Origin: Vibrio splendidus 12E03
GTDB lineage: Bacteria; Pseudomonadota; Gammaproteobacteria; Enterobacterales; Vibrionaceae
DNA: 59,831 nt
Direction of reading: 5' to 3'
NCBI RefSeq assembly: GCF_000272105.2
Contig: NZ_AJZD02000207.1
Span: 4,029 to 63,859, forward strand
The notes below the pieces were generated by a model. The model was not told the DNA's origin. It was given only the letters and a program-made list of their open reading frames with translations, and made no database searches. Positions 1 through 8,748 of the stretch are shown here, piece after piece (position 1 is the first letter of the stretch; each line of letters starts with the position of its first letter). A program made the position numbers and the translations under genes.

Positions 1-34
1 TGTAGTAAACACAGCGAAAGAGCTTCTTGCTTAA
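1..34 (+). CDS. tkt: Transketolase, C-terminal end only (partial)
   Basis: Only the last ten codons and the stop are in the window: reading from base 2 gives VVNTAKELLA followed by TAA. This matches the end I recall for proteobacterial transketolases (a ...VV..AKELL tail), and a transketolase gene is the expected neighbour upstream of epd in Vibrio. The enzyme moves two-carbon units in the pentose phosphate pathway and supplies erythrose 4-phosphate, the substrate of the next gene. The identification rests on a very short tail plus context. Confidence 0.75.
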   Translation, partial: VVNTAKELLA

Positions 35-73
35 TCATTGACTGATGGCCTTGTGCTAACAGTTAAATGAAGG

Positions 74-103
74 AAAAAACCGAGCGCTGAGCTCGGTTTT
101 TTG
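74..103 (+). terminator. Rho-independent terminator after tkt
   Basis: ACCGAGC and GCTCGGT arms flank a short loop and are followed by a run of T. The A-run on the other side makes it potentially bidirectional. It separates tkt from epd. Confidence 0.85.
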
Positions 104-248
104 TATCTGGGATTTGTTTTCTCCTAGACTCATCTTTAGAAGTAGCAGATCAACCTGTCCTAAGTAGACTGAGGTATTCAAGTAATGCCTTTTGGGTAGG
201 ATTCAGTTATCATCTGTTGCACGAAATTTTGGTTAGATGTACGGAACT

Positions 249-1298
249 ATGCTAAAAGTCGCGATAAATGGATTTGGACGAATAGGGCGTAATGTATTGC
301 GCGCTGTCTATGAAAGTGGCAAAAGCCAACAAATCAAAGTGGTAGCTGTCAATGAGCTTGCTCAGCCTGACGCTATGGCTCACCTATTGCAGTACGACAC
401 CAGTCACGGCCGCTTCGGTAAGAAGATCTCCAACGACCAAGAGCACATCTATGTCCATCATGGCATTGGTGCGGAAGATAAAGGTGACTTCGACACGATT
501 CGTATCTTGCACCTTGCTGATATCGAGTTGTTGCCTTGGCGTGACCTTGAGGTGGATATTGTACTCGATTGTACCGGTGTTTACGGTTGCCGAGCTGACG
601 GCCTAGCGCATATTGCTGCTGGGGCGAAAAAGGTGCTGTTTTCACATCCTGGTGCGAACGACCTTGATAACACCATTATCTATGGCGTGAATCACGACAC
701 CATCGAGGCCGACCATCGAATCGTTTCCAACGGTTCATGCACCACCAACTGTATTGTTCCTATCATTAAGGTTCTTGATGACGCCTTTGGCATCGAGTCC
801 GGTACCATCACAACGATTCACTCTTCAATGAATGATCAGCAAGTGATTGATGCGTACCACAGCGACCTTCGCCGTACTCGAGCTGCGAGCCAATCCATCA
901 TTCCCGTCGATACCAAATTGCATAAAGGTATTGAAAGAATCTTCCCGAAATTTTCTAACAAGTTCGAAGCGATATCTGTGCGTGTACCAACGGTAAACGT
1001 AACAGCGATGGATTTAAGTGTCACAATTAATACAAATGTGAAAGTTAATGACGTAAATCAAACCATTGTTAATGCGTCCCAGTGTACATTACACAATATA
1101 GTTGACTATACTGAAGCGCCGCTCGTTTCCATCGACTTTAATCACGATCCCCATAGCGCAATCGTTGATGGTTCACAAACTCGAGTGAGCAACGGCCACT
1201 TAGTAAAAATGCTAGTGTGGTGTGACAATGAATGGGGCTTTGCGAACCGAATGCTGGATACGGTTCTTGCAATGCAAGCTTCTGAAGGCAAGAAGTAA
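249..1298 (+). CDS. epd: D-erythrose-4-phosphate dehydrogenase
   Basis: A GAPDH-family enzyme that oxidises erythrose 4-phosphate to 4-phosphoerythronate with NAD, the first step of DXP-dependent pyridoxal phosphate synthesis; cytosolic. The N-terminal Rossmann motif [10 protein letters not shown] is at residues 6-15 and the catalytic cysteine sits in SNGSCTTN (C164). NEL at about residue 35 and the sequence around TSHGRF fit Epd better than glycolytic GAPDH. The ATG at 249 is chosen because the protein then begins [10 protein letters not shown] as in relatives; the frame is open back to an ATG at 237. Length 349 aa against 339 in E. coli. pdxJ, a later step of the same pathway, is at 28.7 kb. 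It precedes pgk and fbaA in the usual order. Confidence 0.95.
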   Translation: MLKVAINGFGRIGRNVLRAVYESGKSQQIKVVAVNELAQPDAMAHLLQYDTSHGRFGKKISNDQEHIYVHHGIGAEDKGDFDTIRILHLADIELLPWRDLEVDIVLDCTGVYGCRADGLAHIAAGAKKVLFSHPGANDLDNTIIYGVNHDTIEADHRIVSNGSCTTNCIVPIIKVLDDAFGIESGTITTIHSSMNDQQVIDAYHSDLRRTRAASQSIIPVDTKLHKGIERIFPKFSNKFEAISVRVPTVNVTAMDLSVTINTNVKVNDVNQTIVNASQCTLHNIVDYTEAPLVSIDFNHDPHSAIVDGSQTRVSNGHLVKMLVWCDNEWGFANRMLDTVLAMQASEGKK

Positions 1299-1373
1299 GA
1301 CCTAGAAGCAAATGTGCGGATTATTTATTTTTTAGCTTGAAATAAATACTAAGTGTCCACATATTACTAGTAG

Positions 1374-1402
1374 TTGAAAAATTACCAGTTGAATAATTTA
1401 TA
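1374..1402 (+). promoter_or_regulatory. Probable sigma-70 promoter of pgk, with leader hairpin
   Basis: TTGAAA (1374-1379), a 17-base spacer and TTTATA (1397-1402) lie about 60 bases before the pgk start. The leader then holds a small hairpin, CTTAGCA/TGCTGAG, at about 1404-1421. This suggests pgk has its own promoter besides readthrough from epd. Seen by eye only. Confidence 0.5.
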
Positions 1403-1464
1403 GGCTTAGCAGGGTTGCTGAGTTTCCAAAACTTTATTTTTATTTAAATTTGAGAGGACAAATC

Positions 1465-2628
1465 ATGTCTGTGATCAAGATGACTGACCTGGAACTTGCA
1501 GGTAAACGCGTATTTATCCGTGCTGACCTAAACGTACCAGTAAAAGACGGTAAAGTAACTTCAGATGCACGTATCCTAGCATCTCTACCAACTATCAAGC
1601 TTTGCCTAGAAGCTGGTGCAAAAGTAATGGTTACTTCTCACCTTGGTCGTCCTACTGAAGGCGAATACAACGAAGAGTTCTCTCTAGCTCCTGTAGTTAA
1701 CTACCTAAACGACGCACTAGATTGCGAAGTTAAACTAGCTAAAGATTACCTAAACGGCCTAGAGCTAAACGCTGGTGAACTGGTTGTTCTTGAAAACGTT
1801 CGTTTCAACGAAGGTGAGAAGAAGAACGAAGAAGCACTTTCTAAGCAGTACGCTGCGCTATGTGACATCTTCGTGATGGACGCATTCGGTACAGCTCACC
1901 GTGCACAAGCATCTACTCACGGTGTTGGTACTCACGCTCCTGTAGCATGTGCTGGTCCTCTTCTTGCTGCTGAGCTTGAAGCTCTTGGCAAAGCAATGGA
2001 TAACCCAGAGCGTCCGCTAGTTGCTATCGTTGGTGGTTCTAAAGTATCGACTAAGCTAACAGTTCTTGAGTCTCTATCTAAAATCGCTGACCAACTTGTT
2101 GTTGGTGGTGGTATCGCGAACACATTCATCGCTGCTGAAGGCCACAACGTAGGTAAGTCTCTATACGAAGCTGACCTAGTTGAAACGGCTCAGAAGCTAA
2201 TGAAAGAGTGTGCTATCCCAGTAGCGACTGACGTTGCATGTGCTAAAGCATTCGACGAAAACGCAGAAGCTGAAATCAAGCACGTTTCTGAAGTTCAAGA
2301 TGACGACATGATCTTCGACCTTGGTCCAGATTCAACTGCGGCACTAGCTGAAATTATCGGCAACGCTAAAACTATCCTTTGGAATGGCCCTGTAGGCGTA
2401 TTCGAATTCAAGAACTTCGAAGCGGGTACAGCTGGTATCTCTAAAGCAATCGCTGAGTCTGCAGGTTTCTCTGTAGCAGGCGGTGGTGACACGCTAGCTG
2501 CTATCGACAAGTTCGGTATCAAAGCTGATGTTTCTTACATCTCTACTGGCGGTGGCGCTTTCCTTGAATTCGTTGAAGGTAAAGTACTTCCTGCAGTAGC
2601 AATGCTTGAAGAGCGTGCTAAAGCATAA
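1465..2628 (+). CDS. pgk: Phosphoglycerate kinase
   Basis: Transfers phosphate from 1,3-bisphosphoglycerate to ADP, the first ATP-yielding step of glycolysis; cytosolic monomer. Visible are the N-terminal substrate-binding region (RADLNVP near residue 20, HLGRP near 60), the hinge region, and the C-terminal nucleotide site (NGPVGVFE, then a GGGDT loop). Length 387 aa is normal. The ATG at 1465 is preferred over an in-frame ATG at 1450 because GAGAGGA lies six bases before it. Codon use is strongly biased, as for a highly expressed gene. It sits between epd and fbaA and ends in its own terminator. Confidence 0.97.
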   Translation: MSVIKMTDLELAGKRVFIRADLNVPVKDGKVTSDARILASLPTIKLCLEAGAKVMVTSHLGRPTEGEYNEEFSLAPVVNYLNDALDCEVKLAKDYLNGLELNAGELVVLENVRFNEGEKKNEEALSKQYAALCDIFVMDAFGTAHRAQASTHGVGTHAPVACAGPLLAAELEALGKAMDNPERPLVAIVGGSKVSTKLTVLESLSKIADQLVVGGGIANTFIAAEGHNVGKSLYEADLVETAQKLMKECAIPVATDVACAKAFDENAEAEIKHVSEVQDDDMIFDLGPDSTAALAEIIGNAKTILWNGPVGVFEFKNFEAGTAGISKAIAESAGFSVAGGGDTLAAIDKFGIKADVSYISTGGGAFLEFVEGKVLPAVAMLEERAKA

Positions 2629-2637
2629 TTGATTTAG

Positions 2638-2666
2638 AAAGGCGAGATGTGAATCTCGCCTTTTAA
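2638..2666 (+). terminator. Terminator after pgk
   Basis: AAAGGCGAGA and TCTCGCCTTT arms around a short loop, ending in TTTT. The T-run is short, so some readthrough into fbaA is possible. Confidence 0.75.
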
Positions 2667-2669
2667 CGT

Positions 2670-2699
2670 TTGCTGCATATCACATTTTTTTGCTAGAAT
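2670..2699 (+). promoter_or_regulatory. Probable fbaA promoter, extended -10
   Basis: TTGCTG (2670-2675), 18 bases, then TAGAAT (2694-2699) preceded by TG plus one base, an extended -10. It lies about 85 bases before fbaA and just after the pgk terminator. Confidence 0.55.
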
Positions 2700-2783
2700 G
2701 GCGCAAGTTGTGAGCAAACGATTGCAAGTTTTTGAACTTAAGTTTTTTAATCTTAAAACGATAGAATAAATAGGACTATTTCC

Positions 2784-3860
2784 ATGTCTAAGATCTTCGA
2801 TTTTGTAAAACCTGGTGTAATTTCTGGCGATGACGTACAGAAAGTATTTGAAATCGCAAAAGAGAACAAGTTTGCACTTCCTGCTGTAAACGTTGTTAAC
2901 ACTGATTCAATCAACGGTGTTCTAGAAGCAGCAGCTAAAGTTAAAGCTCCTGTTGTTGTTCAGTTCTCTAACGGCGGTGCTGGTTTCTTCGCTGGTAAAG
3001 GCGTTAAACTTGAAGGTCAAGGCGCACAAATCCTTGGTGCTGTTGCTGGTGCAAAATACGTACACGCTGTTGCTGAGTCTTACGGTGTTCCAGTTATCCT
3101 GCACACTGACCACGCTGCTAAGAAACTTCTTCCATGGATCGACGGTTTACTAGACGCTGGTGAAGAGTTCTTCGCACAAACTGGTAAGCCTCTTTTCTCT
3201 TCTCACATGATCGATCTTTCTGAAGAGTCTCTAGAAGAGAACATCGAAACATGTGCTAAGTACCTAGAGCGCATGGCTAAAATGAACATGACGCTAGAAA
3301 TCGAACTAGGTTGTACTGGTGGTGAAGAAGACGGCGTTGATAACTCTGATATGGACGCATCTGAGCTTTACACTTCTCCTGAAGATGTAGCTTACGCTTA
3401 CGAAGTTCTAAACGCAGTTAGCCCTCGTTTCACTATTGCGGCTTCTTTCGGTAACGTACACGGTGTTTACCAAGCTGGTAACGTTGTACTTACTCCAACT
3501 ATCCTACGTGACTCTCAAGCATACTGTGCAGAGAAGTTCGGTATCGCACCTAACGCTCTAAACTTCGTATTCCACGGTGGTTCTGGTTCTTCTGAAGAAG
3601 AAATCCAAGAGTCTATCGGCTACGGTGTTATCAAAATGAACATCGATACTGATACACAGTGGGCAACTTGGGACGGTATCCGTACTTACTCAGCTGAAAA
3701 CTTCGATTACCTACAAGGCCAAATCGGTAACCCTAAAGGCGAAGACCAACCAAACAAGAAGTTCTACGATCCACGCGTATGGCTACGTGCTGGTCAAGCT
3801 TCAATGGTTACTCGTCTTGAGAAAGCATTTGCTGACCTTAACGCTATCGACGTACTATAA
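2784..3860 (+). CDS. fbaA: Fructose-bisphosphate aldolase, class II
   Basis: Reversible cleavage of fructose 1,6-bisphosphate to dihydroxyacetone phosphate and glyceraldehyde 3-phosphate; zinc-dependent, cytosolic dimer. The HTDHAAKK stretch (D109 catalytic, H110 metal ligand), the GCTGGEEDG segment near residue 180 and the later VFHGGSGS phosphate-binding loop are all present. 358 aa, as in E. coli FbaA. Translation starts at ATG 2784 after ATAGGAC. Codon bias marks a highly expressed gene. Third of the epd-pgk-fbaA cluster, with its own promoter candidate and terminator. Confidence 0.97.
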   Translation: MSKIFDFVKPGVISGDDVQKVFEIAKENKFALPAVNVVNTDSINGVLEAAAKVKAPVVVQFSNGGAGFFAGKGVKLEGQGAQILGAVAGAKYVHAVAESYGVPVILHTDHAAKKLLPWIDGLLDAGEEFFAQTGKPLFSSHMIDLSEESLEENIETCAKYLERMAKMNMTLEIELGCTGGEEDGVDNSDMDASELYTSPEDVAYAYEVLNAVSPRFTIAASFGNVHGVYQAGNVVLTPTILRDSQAYCAEKFGIAPNALNFVFHGGSGSSEEEIQESIGYGVIKMNIDTDTQWATWDGIRTYSAENFDYLQGQIGNPKGEDQPNKKFYDPRVWLRAGQASMVTRLEKAFADLNAIDVL

Positions 3861-3888
3861 TTCTTTGAATTAAGTACTCTTTAAGTTT

Positions 3889-3918
3889 TAAAAACCCGCT
3901 CATTGAGCGGGTTTTTTT
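3889..3918 (+). terminator. Terminator after fbaA
   Basis: AAAACCCGCTC and GAGCGGGTTTT arms with a TATTG-like loop and a seven-base T-run. Classic strong intrinsic terminator. Confidence 0.92.
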
Positions 3919-4237
3919 ATGTCTGATAAAAACTTGTATTAATTATGTGAAAAACCTAGCGTGCGGTGAATAAATTTCGTAGTCTTTTAGTTATCGGTAT
4001 TTGTGTTTATCAGTAAGTTTTATTATTTCAAAAGCTTACATAAATATGACTTTGCAATCTGTCAAAGATAGGATATCGTGCCGAAAAACTGGACTTGGTT
4101 CAGTTTATAAAAAAGGACTTGGCTTTAATTTACTTTTAACACAATGACTTAACAGGAATTAAACTGTTTGCTTTGTGTTTGGTAGATTTGGCTTAAGGCA
4201 GTTTAGCTCATAGCATATTACATAGAGGATGCACATT
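3919..4237 (+). other. Gene-free stretch before mscS
   Basis: About 320 AT-rich bases between the fbaA terminator and mscS. I see no convincing reading frame, RNA or strong dyad. It presumably holds the mscS promoter, but no -35/-10 pair with good spacing stands out. Confidence 0.5.
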
Positions 4238-5104
4238 ATGGCTGAGAGTTCTACAACGATTGAGACCCCGCTTGTGGATGGTCTTTCAAATGCAGAACAA
4301 TGGTTAACGGATAACTCAGATTTGTTTATTCAATACGGTGTAAACATTATTTCTGCGCTCGTTATTCTATTTATTGGTAACTTAATCGTTAAAGCAGTAG
4401 CGAATAGCGTGTCTAAGGTTCTTCAGAAGAAGAAAATGGACCGAGCGGTTATCGAGTTTATCCATGGCTTAGTTCGTTACTTGTTATTTGTTATTGTTCT
4501 AATTGCAGCTCTTGGTCGCTTAGGTGTTCAAACAGCATCTGTCGTTGCTGTAATTGGTGCAGCTGGTTTAGCTATCGGTCTGGCTCTACAAGGCTCACTA
4601 TCTAACTTTGCTGCTGGTGTACTTATCGTTGCGTTCCGTCCATTTAAGTCTGGTGACTACGTGGAAATCGGTGGTGTAGCGGGGTCAGTTGATTCAATTC
4701 AAATCTTCCAAACTGTTCTAACAACACCTGACAACAAAATGGTTGTGGTACCAAACGGCAGCGTTATCGGTAGCCCAATCACGAACTACTCACGTCATGA
4801 TACACGTCGTATCGACCTAATGATCGGTGTTTCTTACGGTGCTGATCTACAAAAGACCAAAGAACTTCTGACTAAGATCTGTGAATCTGATGAGCGCGTG
4901 TTGAAAGAACCTGGCGTTCAAGTGGGTGTTCACACACTTGCTGACTCTTCAGTTAACTTCGTGGTTCGTCCATGGGTTAGCACTGCAGAGTACTGGAATG
5001 TTTACTTCGACCTGATGCAAGCAATCAAAGAAGGCTTGGATAAAGAAGGTATCGAAATTCCATTCCCGCAAATGGATGTACACATGAATAAAGTAGAAGC
5101 TTAA
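4238..5104 (+). CDS. mscS: Small-conductance mechanosensitive channel MscS
   Basis: Inner-membrane heptameric channel that opens under membrane tension and protects the cell from hypo-osmotic shock. Three N-terminal membrane helices are visible; the third has the glycine/alanine-rich pore pattern (GAAGLAIGLALQGSLSN). The cytoplasmic beta-domain (FKSGDYVEIGGVAG, VPNGSVIGSPI) and the C-terminal alpha-beta domain follow. 288 aa from ATG 4238, close to the 286 of E. coli. An upstream ATG at 4229 directly abuts the AGAGGA ribosome-binding site, so 4238 is more likely. Single gene with its own terminator. Confidence 0.95.
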   Translation: MAESSTTIETPLVDGLSNAEQWLTDNSDLFIQYGVNIISALVILFIGNLIVKAVANSVSKVLQKKKMDRAVIEFIHGLVRYLLFVIVLIAALGRLGVQTASVVAVIGAAGLAIGLALQGSLSNFAAGVLIVAFRPFKSGDYVEIGGVAGSVDSIQIFQTVLTTPDNKMVVVPNGSVIGSPITNYSRHDTRRIDLMIGVSYGADLQKTKELLTKICESDERVLKEPGVQVGVHTLADSSVNFVVRPWVSTAEYWNVYFDLMQAIKEGLDKEGIEIPFPQMDVHMNKVEA

Positions 5105-5142
5105 TTTCTAGTTAGTTTTTATAACTATAAGCTTTTATAAGG

Positions 5143-5175
5143 AAAGGCGGATAACTTAGGTTGTCCGCCTTTTTT
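5143..5175 (+). terminator. Terminator after mscS
   Basis: AAAGGCGGA and TCCGCCTTT arms around an ACTTAGG-type loop, followed by T6. It lies between mscS and the convergent small membrane gene and could serve both. Confidence 0.88.
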
Positions 5176-5214
5176 GTTGTTTTCAATATGATTCCTCTTA
5201 CTCGTTAGTTGTTG

Positions 5215-5457
5215 TTACTGCTTCGCTTCTTTTCTTTGTATATCCCTATTTCGCGTTCTACTCGACGTTGGCCATAACGATGTTTTCAGCATCGTATACA
5301 AGGGCTTTCTTACTTCTTGTCCTCCCAAAATAGCCAATAAACATAAACCGCCAGGAATTAGAATCATCATCAGTAGTGGTCGAAGTAGGTAAGAGAAGCA
5401 AAAGATCGTGGGCAGAAAAATAAGCACTTGTCCTAATCGGTTTAATAAATTCATCAT
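5215..5457 (-). CDS. Small inner-membrane protein, function unknown
   Basis: 80 residues. Hydrophobic segments at about 8-28 and 28-46 suggest two membrane helices, followed by a basic, Arg/Lys-rich cytoplasmic-type tail. Evidence that it is a gene: a good ribosome-binding site (GGAGA, seven bases before ATG ATG), and a sensible position divergent from a TetR gene about 90 bases away, as is common for regulator-target pairs. A second minus-strand frame (5258-5491) overlaps it but has no comparable site and a poorer composition. I do not recognise the family. Control by the TetR neighbour is inference. Confidence 0.6.
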   Translation of the reverse strand: MMNLLNRLGQVLIFLPTIFCFSYLLRPLLMMILIPGGLCLLAILGGQEVRKPLYTMLKTSLWPTSSRTRNRDIQRKEAKQ

Positions 5458-5550
5458 GTCCGTATCTCCAAATTAAAATGAGCGCGCTCAATTTGTCAAA
5501 TTAGAGCACTAAGAGTATGATCAAGCTTGATTTGAGAAGGGTGTATTTTC

Positions 5551-6072
5551 GTGAGTAAGAGAGAGATAACGAAACAGAAGATCTTAGCGTCTGCTTGGAA
5601 GTTGTTTGGGGAAAATGGTTATGACAACACCACAACTCGACAGATCGCTCGTCATGCGGGTGTGGCAGATGGCACGGTGTTTAGTCATTTTGAAACCAAG
5701 CTGACGATCCTTCGAGAAGGGATGCTATCGCAGTTGGAAAAGATTGGTCAGGAGGTGTTAGCGGCAGAGCAAGATAAATGTGCTGTGGATGTCGGTATCT
5801 CGCTGATTGAACACTACTACCGCTATTATTTTGATAATGTTGAGTTAAGTCGAGCGTTACTCAAAGAGGTCATTTGGGATCTAGACTATTACCGCACCTT
5901 TGATCAGGCATTGTTTCAGACGATTTATGTCGATGCATCTATTTCTGAAAAAATGCCATTGATTATGGATAGCTATTTCATGACCTTAATAAATCACTTG
6001 AGCCAACCTGAACCAAGCCTTGAAGCTGCGTTGAGTGAACTGAACAGTAAAATTCGAGTCATTTTAGCGTAA
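5551..6072 (+). CDS. TetR/AcrR-family transcriptional regulator
   Basis: 173 aa. The N-terminal TetR DNA-binding domain is clear: KQKILASAWKLFGENGY, then the helix-turn-helix TTRQIARHAGVADGTVFSHF (about 27-47). The C-terminal ligand domain is not recognisable in detail. It starts at GTG 5551 with GAGAAGG about ten bases upstream. Such regulators usually repress a nearby gene and are released by a small molecule; the divergent membrane protein at 5215-5457 is the obvious candidate target. The ligand is unknown. Confidence 0.88.
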   Translation: MSKREITKQKILASAWKLFGENGYDNTTTRQIARHAGVADGTVFSHFETKLTILREGMLSQLEKIGQEVLAAEQDKCAVDVGISLIEHYYRYYFDNVELSRALLKEVIWDLDYYRTFDQALFQTIYVDASISEKMPLIMDSYFMTLINHLSQPEPSLEAALSELNSKIRVILA

Positions 6073-6138
6073 CTCATTATATGAATGAGTTACTAATGTC
6101 ATCTCTGGCTTGGTTGGTAACCTCTGTTCTTTAAGTGA

Positions 6139-6768
6139 TTACCAGTATTGCTCAATCAGTCCATTGGTAAGCACTGCAGCAATTGCGAACATCATGGTTG
6201 CTACTGCGATATCAATGCCTTTCTTAACATTCGGTTTAGATAGTGTTGGACCTAGCTTTGCTGCGCCCAATGACAAAGAATAAAACCAGACGAACGAAGC
6301 CAAGATGGTCCCCATAGCAAACGCAATTCTGTCGTTACCTTCAAACTGCCCGCCAATCGATCCAAGAATCACCACGGTATCCAAATAGAGGTGTGGGTTT
6401 AATACTGTCACCGCCAAGGCGCCCAAAATAACGGTGCGCTTACCACGAGCCAGTATCTCTCCTTTTGACTCCTCGCTAGAGGGCGCTTTAAAGGCGCTGC
6501 GCAGTGATAACAAACCATACACGGTTAGAAAAGCGATGCCGCCTAATGTCACCGAGGTGAGTAGCAATTCATTTTGTGACAAAATTGCACCGCCACCAAA
6601 GATACCCAATGAGATAAACAGGGTATCGAGCAGGCTACAGATTGTCGCGGTGGTTAAATGGTGGTTGCGCTTTATCCCTTGATTTAGGACGTACGCATTC
6701 TGAGCGCCAATAGGGATAATCATGCTTGCCCCTAGACCAAAACCTTGTAATAAAACCCAAAAACTCAT
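6139..6768 (-). CDS. argO: Arginine exporter ArgO (LysE family)
   Basis: Inner-membrane exporter of L-arginine (and canavanine in E. coli). 209 aa with about six hydrophobic segments; the LysE-family N-terminus is clear (GFGLGASMIIPIGAQNAYVL). ATG 6768 is preferred because GGAGG lies five bases before it and the protein starts MSFWVLLQG; an in-frame GTG at 6780 overlaps that site. It is divergent from argP, whose product activates argO in enterobacteria, so the roughly 140-base gap should contain the ArgP-bound control region. Confidence 0.92.
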   Translation of the reverse strand: MSFWVLLQGFGLGASMIIPIGAQNAYVLNQGIKRNHHLTTATICSLLDTLFISLGIFGGGAILSQNELLLTSVTLGGIAFLTVYGLLSLRSAFKAPSSEESKGEILARGKRTVILGALAVTVLNPHLYLDTVVILGSIGGQFEGNDRIAFAMGTILASFVWFYSLSLGAAKLGPTLSKPNVKKGIDIAVATMMFAIAAVLTNGLIEQYW

Positions 6769-6910
6769 TTTAACCTCCACTTATTTAACGATATTTACGT
6801 GCTATATGGCGAAGATACTCCGACCCTTTAAATAAGTATAATTAATGATTTTAATCTATTATTAGAGTTGCTAATGTGTAGTTGAGTTAGCTTAAAAAGG
6901 AAGCAAATTG

Positions 6911-7807
6911 ATGCGTGGATTGGATTATAAGTGGATAGAAGCACTGGATGCAGTGGTGAAACAACGTAGCTTTGAAAGGGCTGCGGAGCAGTTATATATC
7001 TCCCAGTCTGCGGTGTCTCAACGCATCAAACAGCTAGAAAAGTGGTTAGCTCAGCCTGCTTTAGTGAGAGAAAACCCGCCTAGGCCAACCCCTGCGGGGA
7101 AAAAGTTATTGGGTTTGTATCGCCGTGTTCGTTTGTTAGAGCATGAACTGGTGCCTGAGTTGATGAATGAAGATAGTGCGCAACCCTTATCAATCTCTAT
7201 CGCTACCAATGCAGATAGTTTAGCGACATGGTTGTTGCCTGCATTATCGGATGTGATGAAGTCTCGCCAAGTGGAACTGAACCTCGCGATTCATGGTGAG
7301 GCGAGAACCATTGATAAGATTAAAAGCGGTGAGGTGGCTGGTGCGATCAGTTTAGAGTCTCAAGCGATCCCCGGTTGCAGTGCTGACTATCTTGGCAGGA
7401 TGGATTATGTGTGTGTGGCGAGCCCTGACTTCCATCAGCGATATTTTTCTGAAGGCGTAAACTACGCCACATTAAGCAAGGCACCAGCGGTTTCTTATGA
7501 CCAATACGATGATCTGCATAAGAAGTTTCTGCATGACCATTTTAATGTACCAAGGGACAGCGTGATCAATCACACGGTCGGCAGCTCAGAGGCATTTGTG
7601 CGTTTAGCGTTGTCAGGTGTGGCCTATTGCTTGATCCCTCGATTGCAGATCATCGATGAGCTAGAGTCCGGTGCGTTGATTGATATTACGCCCGGCTTTT
7701 TGTTGTCTTATCGCATCTATTGGCACCACTGGCAGCTAGAAAGTGGGGTACTCAAAGAGATATCTCAAGCGATATTAGGTTTTGCTCACAATCACTTGCC
7801 TCAGTAA
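6911..7807 (+). CDS. argP: LysR-type regulator ArgP (formerly IciA)
   Basis: LysR-family activator that senses arginine and lysine; in E. coli it drives argO and several amino-acid genes. The winged helix-turn-helix is clear ([20 protein letters not shown], about residues 20-40, then PPRPTPAG), followed by the periplasmic-binding-protein-like effector domain. 298 aa from ATG 6911, after AAAAAGGA eight to nine bases upstream; a TTG just before it is also in frame. The divergent argO supports the assignment over other LysR proteins. Confidence 0.92.
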   Translation: MRGLDYKWIEALDAVVKQRSFERAAEQLYISQSAVSQRIKQLEKWLAQPALVRENPPRPTPAGKKLLGLYRRVRLLEHELVPELMNEDSAQPLSISIATNADSLATWLLPALSDVMKSRQVELNLAIHGEARTIDKIKSGEVAGAISLESQAIPGCSADYLGRMDYVCVASPDFHQRYFSEGVNYATLSKAPAVSYDQYDDLHKKFLHDHFNVPRDSVINHTVGSSEAFVRLALSGVAYCLIPRLQIIDELESGALIDITPGFLLSYRIYWHHWQLESGVLKEISQAILGFAHNHLPQ

Positions 7808-7918
7808 GCTGTTGATTTTTTCAGCGTCAAAGTTCTGTTAGAAGTGCGTGCTCTGGATTGGCTAAACGATAAATTGCTCTATGATGAAAGTACATTTGTT
7901 TAGCATAGGTCATACCTA

Positions 7919-8632
7919 ATGAAGCTTGTACCAAAGATGTTAGCAACGTCTCTTACTCTTACTGCGGCGTTGAGTGCTGTGAGTTTTCCATCATTGGCAG
8001 ACTCTCCATCCTTCCCGCATATTTCAACGACGGGCTACGGTGAAGTGATCGCGACACCAGATATGGCGACATTCTCTGTGAGAGTCGTGGAATCGACGAT
8101 GACTGCTGAACAAGCTAAGAATACCGTTGATAAAGTGGTGACTGGCTTCCTCAATAAACTGCATCAAGCCGGTGTTGAAGAGGCGAGTGTACACAGCTCT
8201 AACCTGTACCTATCTCCTCAATATCACTATCCAAAAGATGGCAAACCAGAATTGGTCGGCTACCGAGCTTCACGTAATGTGACTGTTCAAGTGAACGAGC
8301 TAGCTAATCTTAATGAGTACATGGATATTGCGATTGGAGAAGGCATTAATCAGATCGACAACATTCAGCTTCAAGTTCGTGATCAAGCTAAGTATCAAGA
8401 GCAAGCGCGCTTAGAAGCCATCAAGGATGCGCGCTCGAAAGCGAAATCATTAGCGAGTGGTTTTGAGCGTGAGCTAGGTGATGTTTGGCGTGTTGATTAC
8501 AACGCACAATCTTCTCAGCCTGTGTTAATGCGTTCAATGGCGATGGATGCGAGAACAGAGTCGAACTCTTATGAAGACTCAACGATCACCATTCGCGATC
8601 GTGTTAATGTGATCTACCAGATCGAAGAATAA
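7919..8632 (+). CDS. yggE: SIMPL-domain periplasmic protein YggE
   Basis: 237 aa with a signal peptide (basic start, hydrophobic 8-22, likely cut after SLA near residue 27). The rest is a SIMPL (DUF541) domain: ISTTGYGEV at the start, YRASRNVTVQV in the middle, DARSKAKSLA towards the end. E. coli YggE lowers oxidative stress by an unknown mechanism and also lies close to argO, so the neighbourhood is conserved. Single gene, ending at a terminator shared with convergent serA. Confidence 0.9.
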   Translation: MKLVPKMLATSLTLTAALSAVSFPSLADSPSFPHISTTGYGEVIATPDMATFSVRVVESTMTAEQAKNTVDKVVTGFLNKLHQAGVEEASVHSSNLYLSPQYHYPKDGKPELVGYRASRNVTVQVNELANLNEYMDIAIGEGINQIDNIQLQVRDQAKYQEQARLEAIKDARSKAKSLASGFERELGDVWRVDYNAQSSQPVLMRSMAMDARTESNSYEDSTITIRDRVNVIYQIEE

Positions 8633-8693
8633 GATAGCGCGATAGAGGCTTTTGGATCATGGTGATCTAATTACCTACGATAGGCCAAATACT

Positions 8694-8728
8694 AAAAAGG
8701 CTCTCATAATGAGAGCCTTTTTGTTTTT
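8694..8728 (+). terminator. Bidirectional terminator between yggE and serA
   Basis: AAAAAGGCTCTCA and TGAGAGCCTTTTT are perfect arms with A- and T-runs on the two sides, so it can stop transcription both from yggE and from convergent serA. Confidence 0.9.
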
Positions 8729-8748
8729 ACTAATATCAAGTTCGATGA

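Noticed and set aside
5258..5491. 77-residue minus-strand frame overlapping the small membrane gene
   Set aside because: No good ribosome-binding site, and its sequence looks like a shadow of the frame at 5215-5457.
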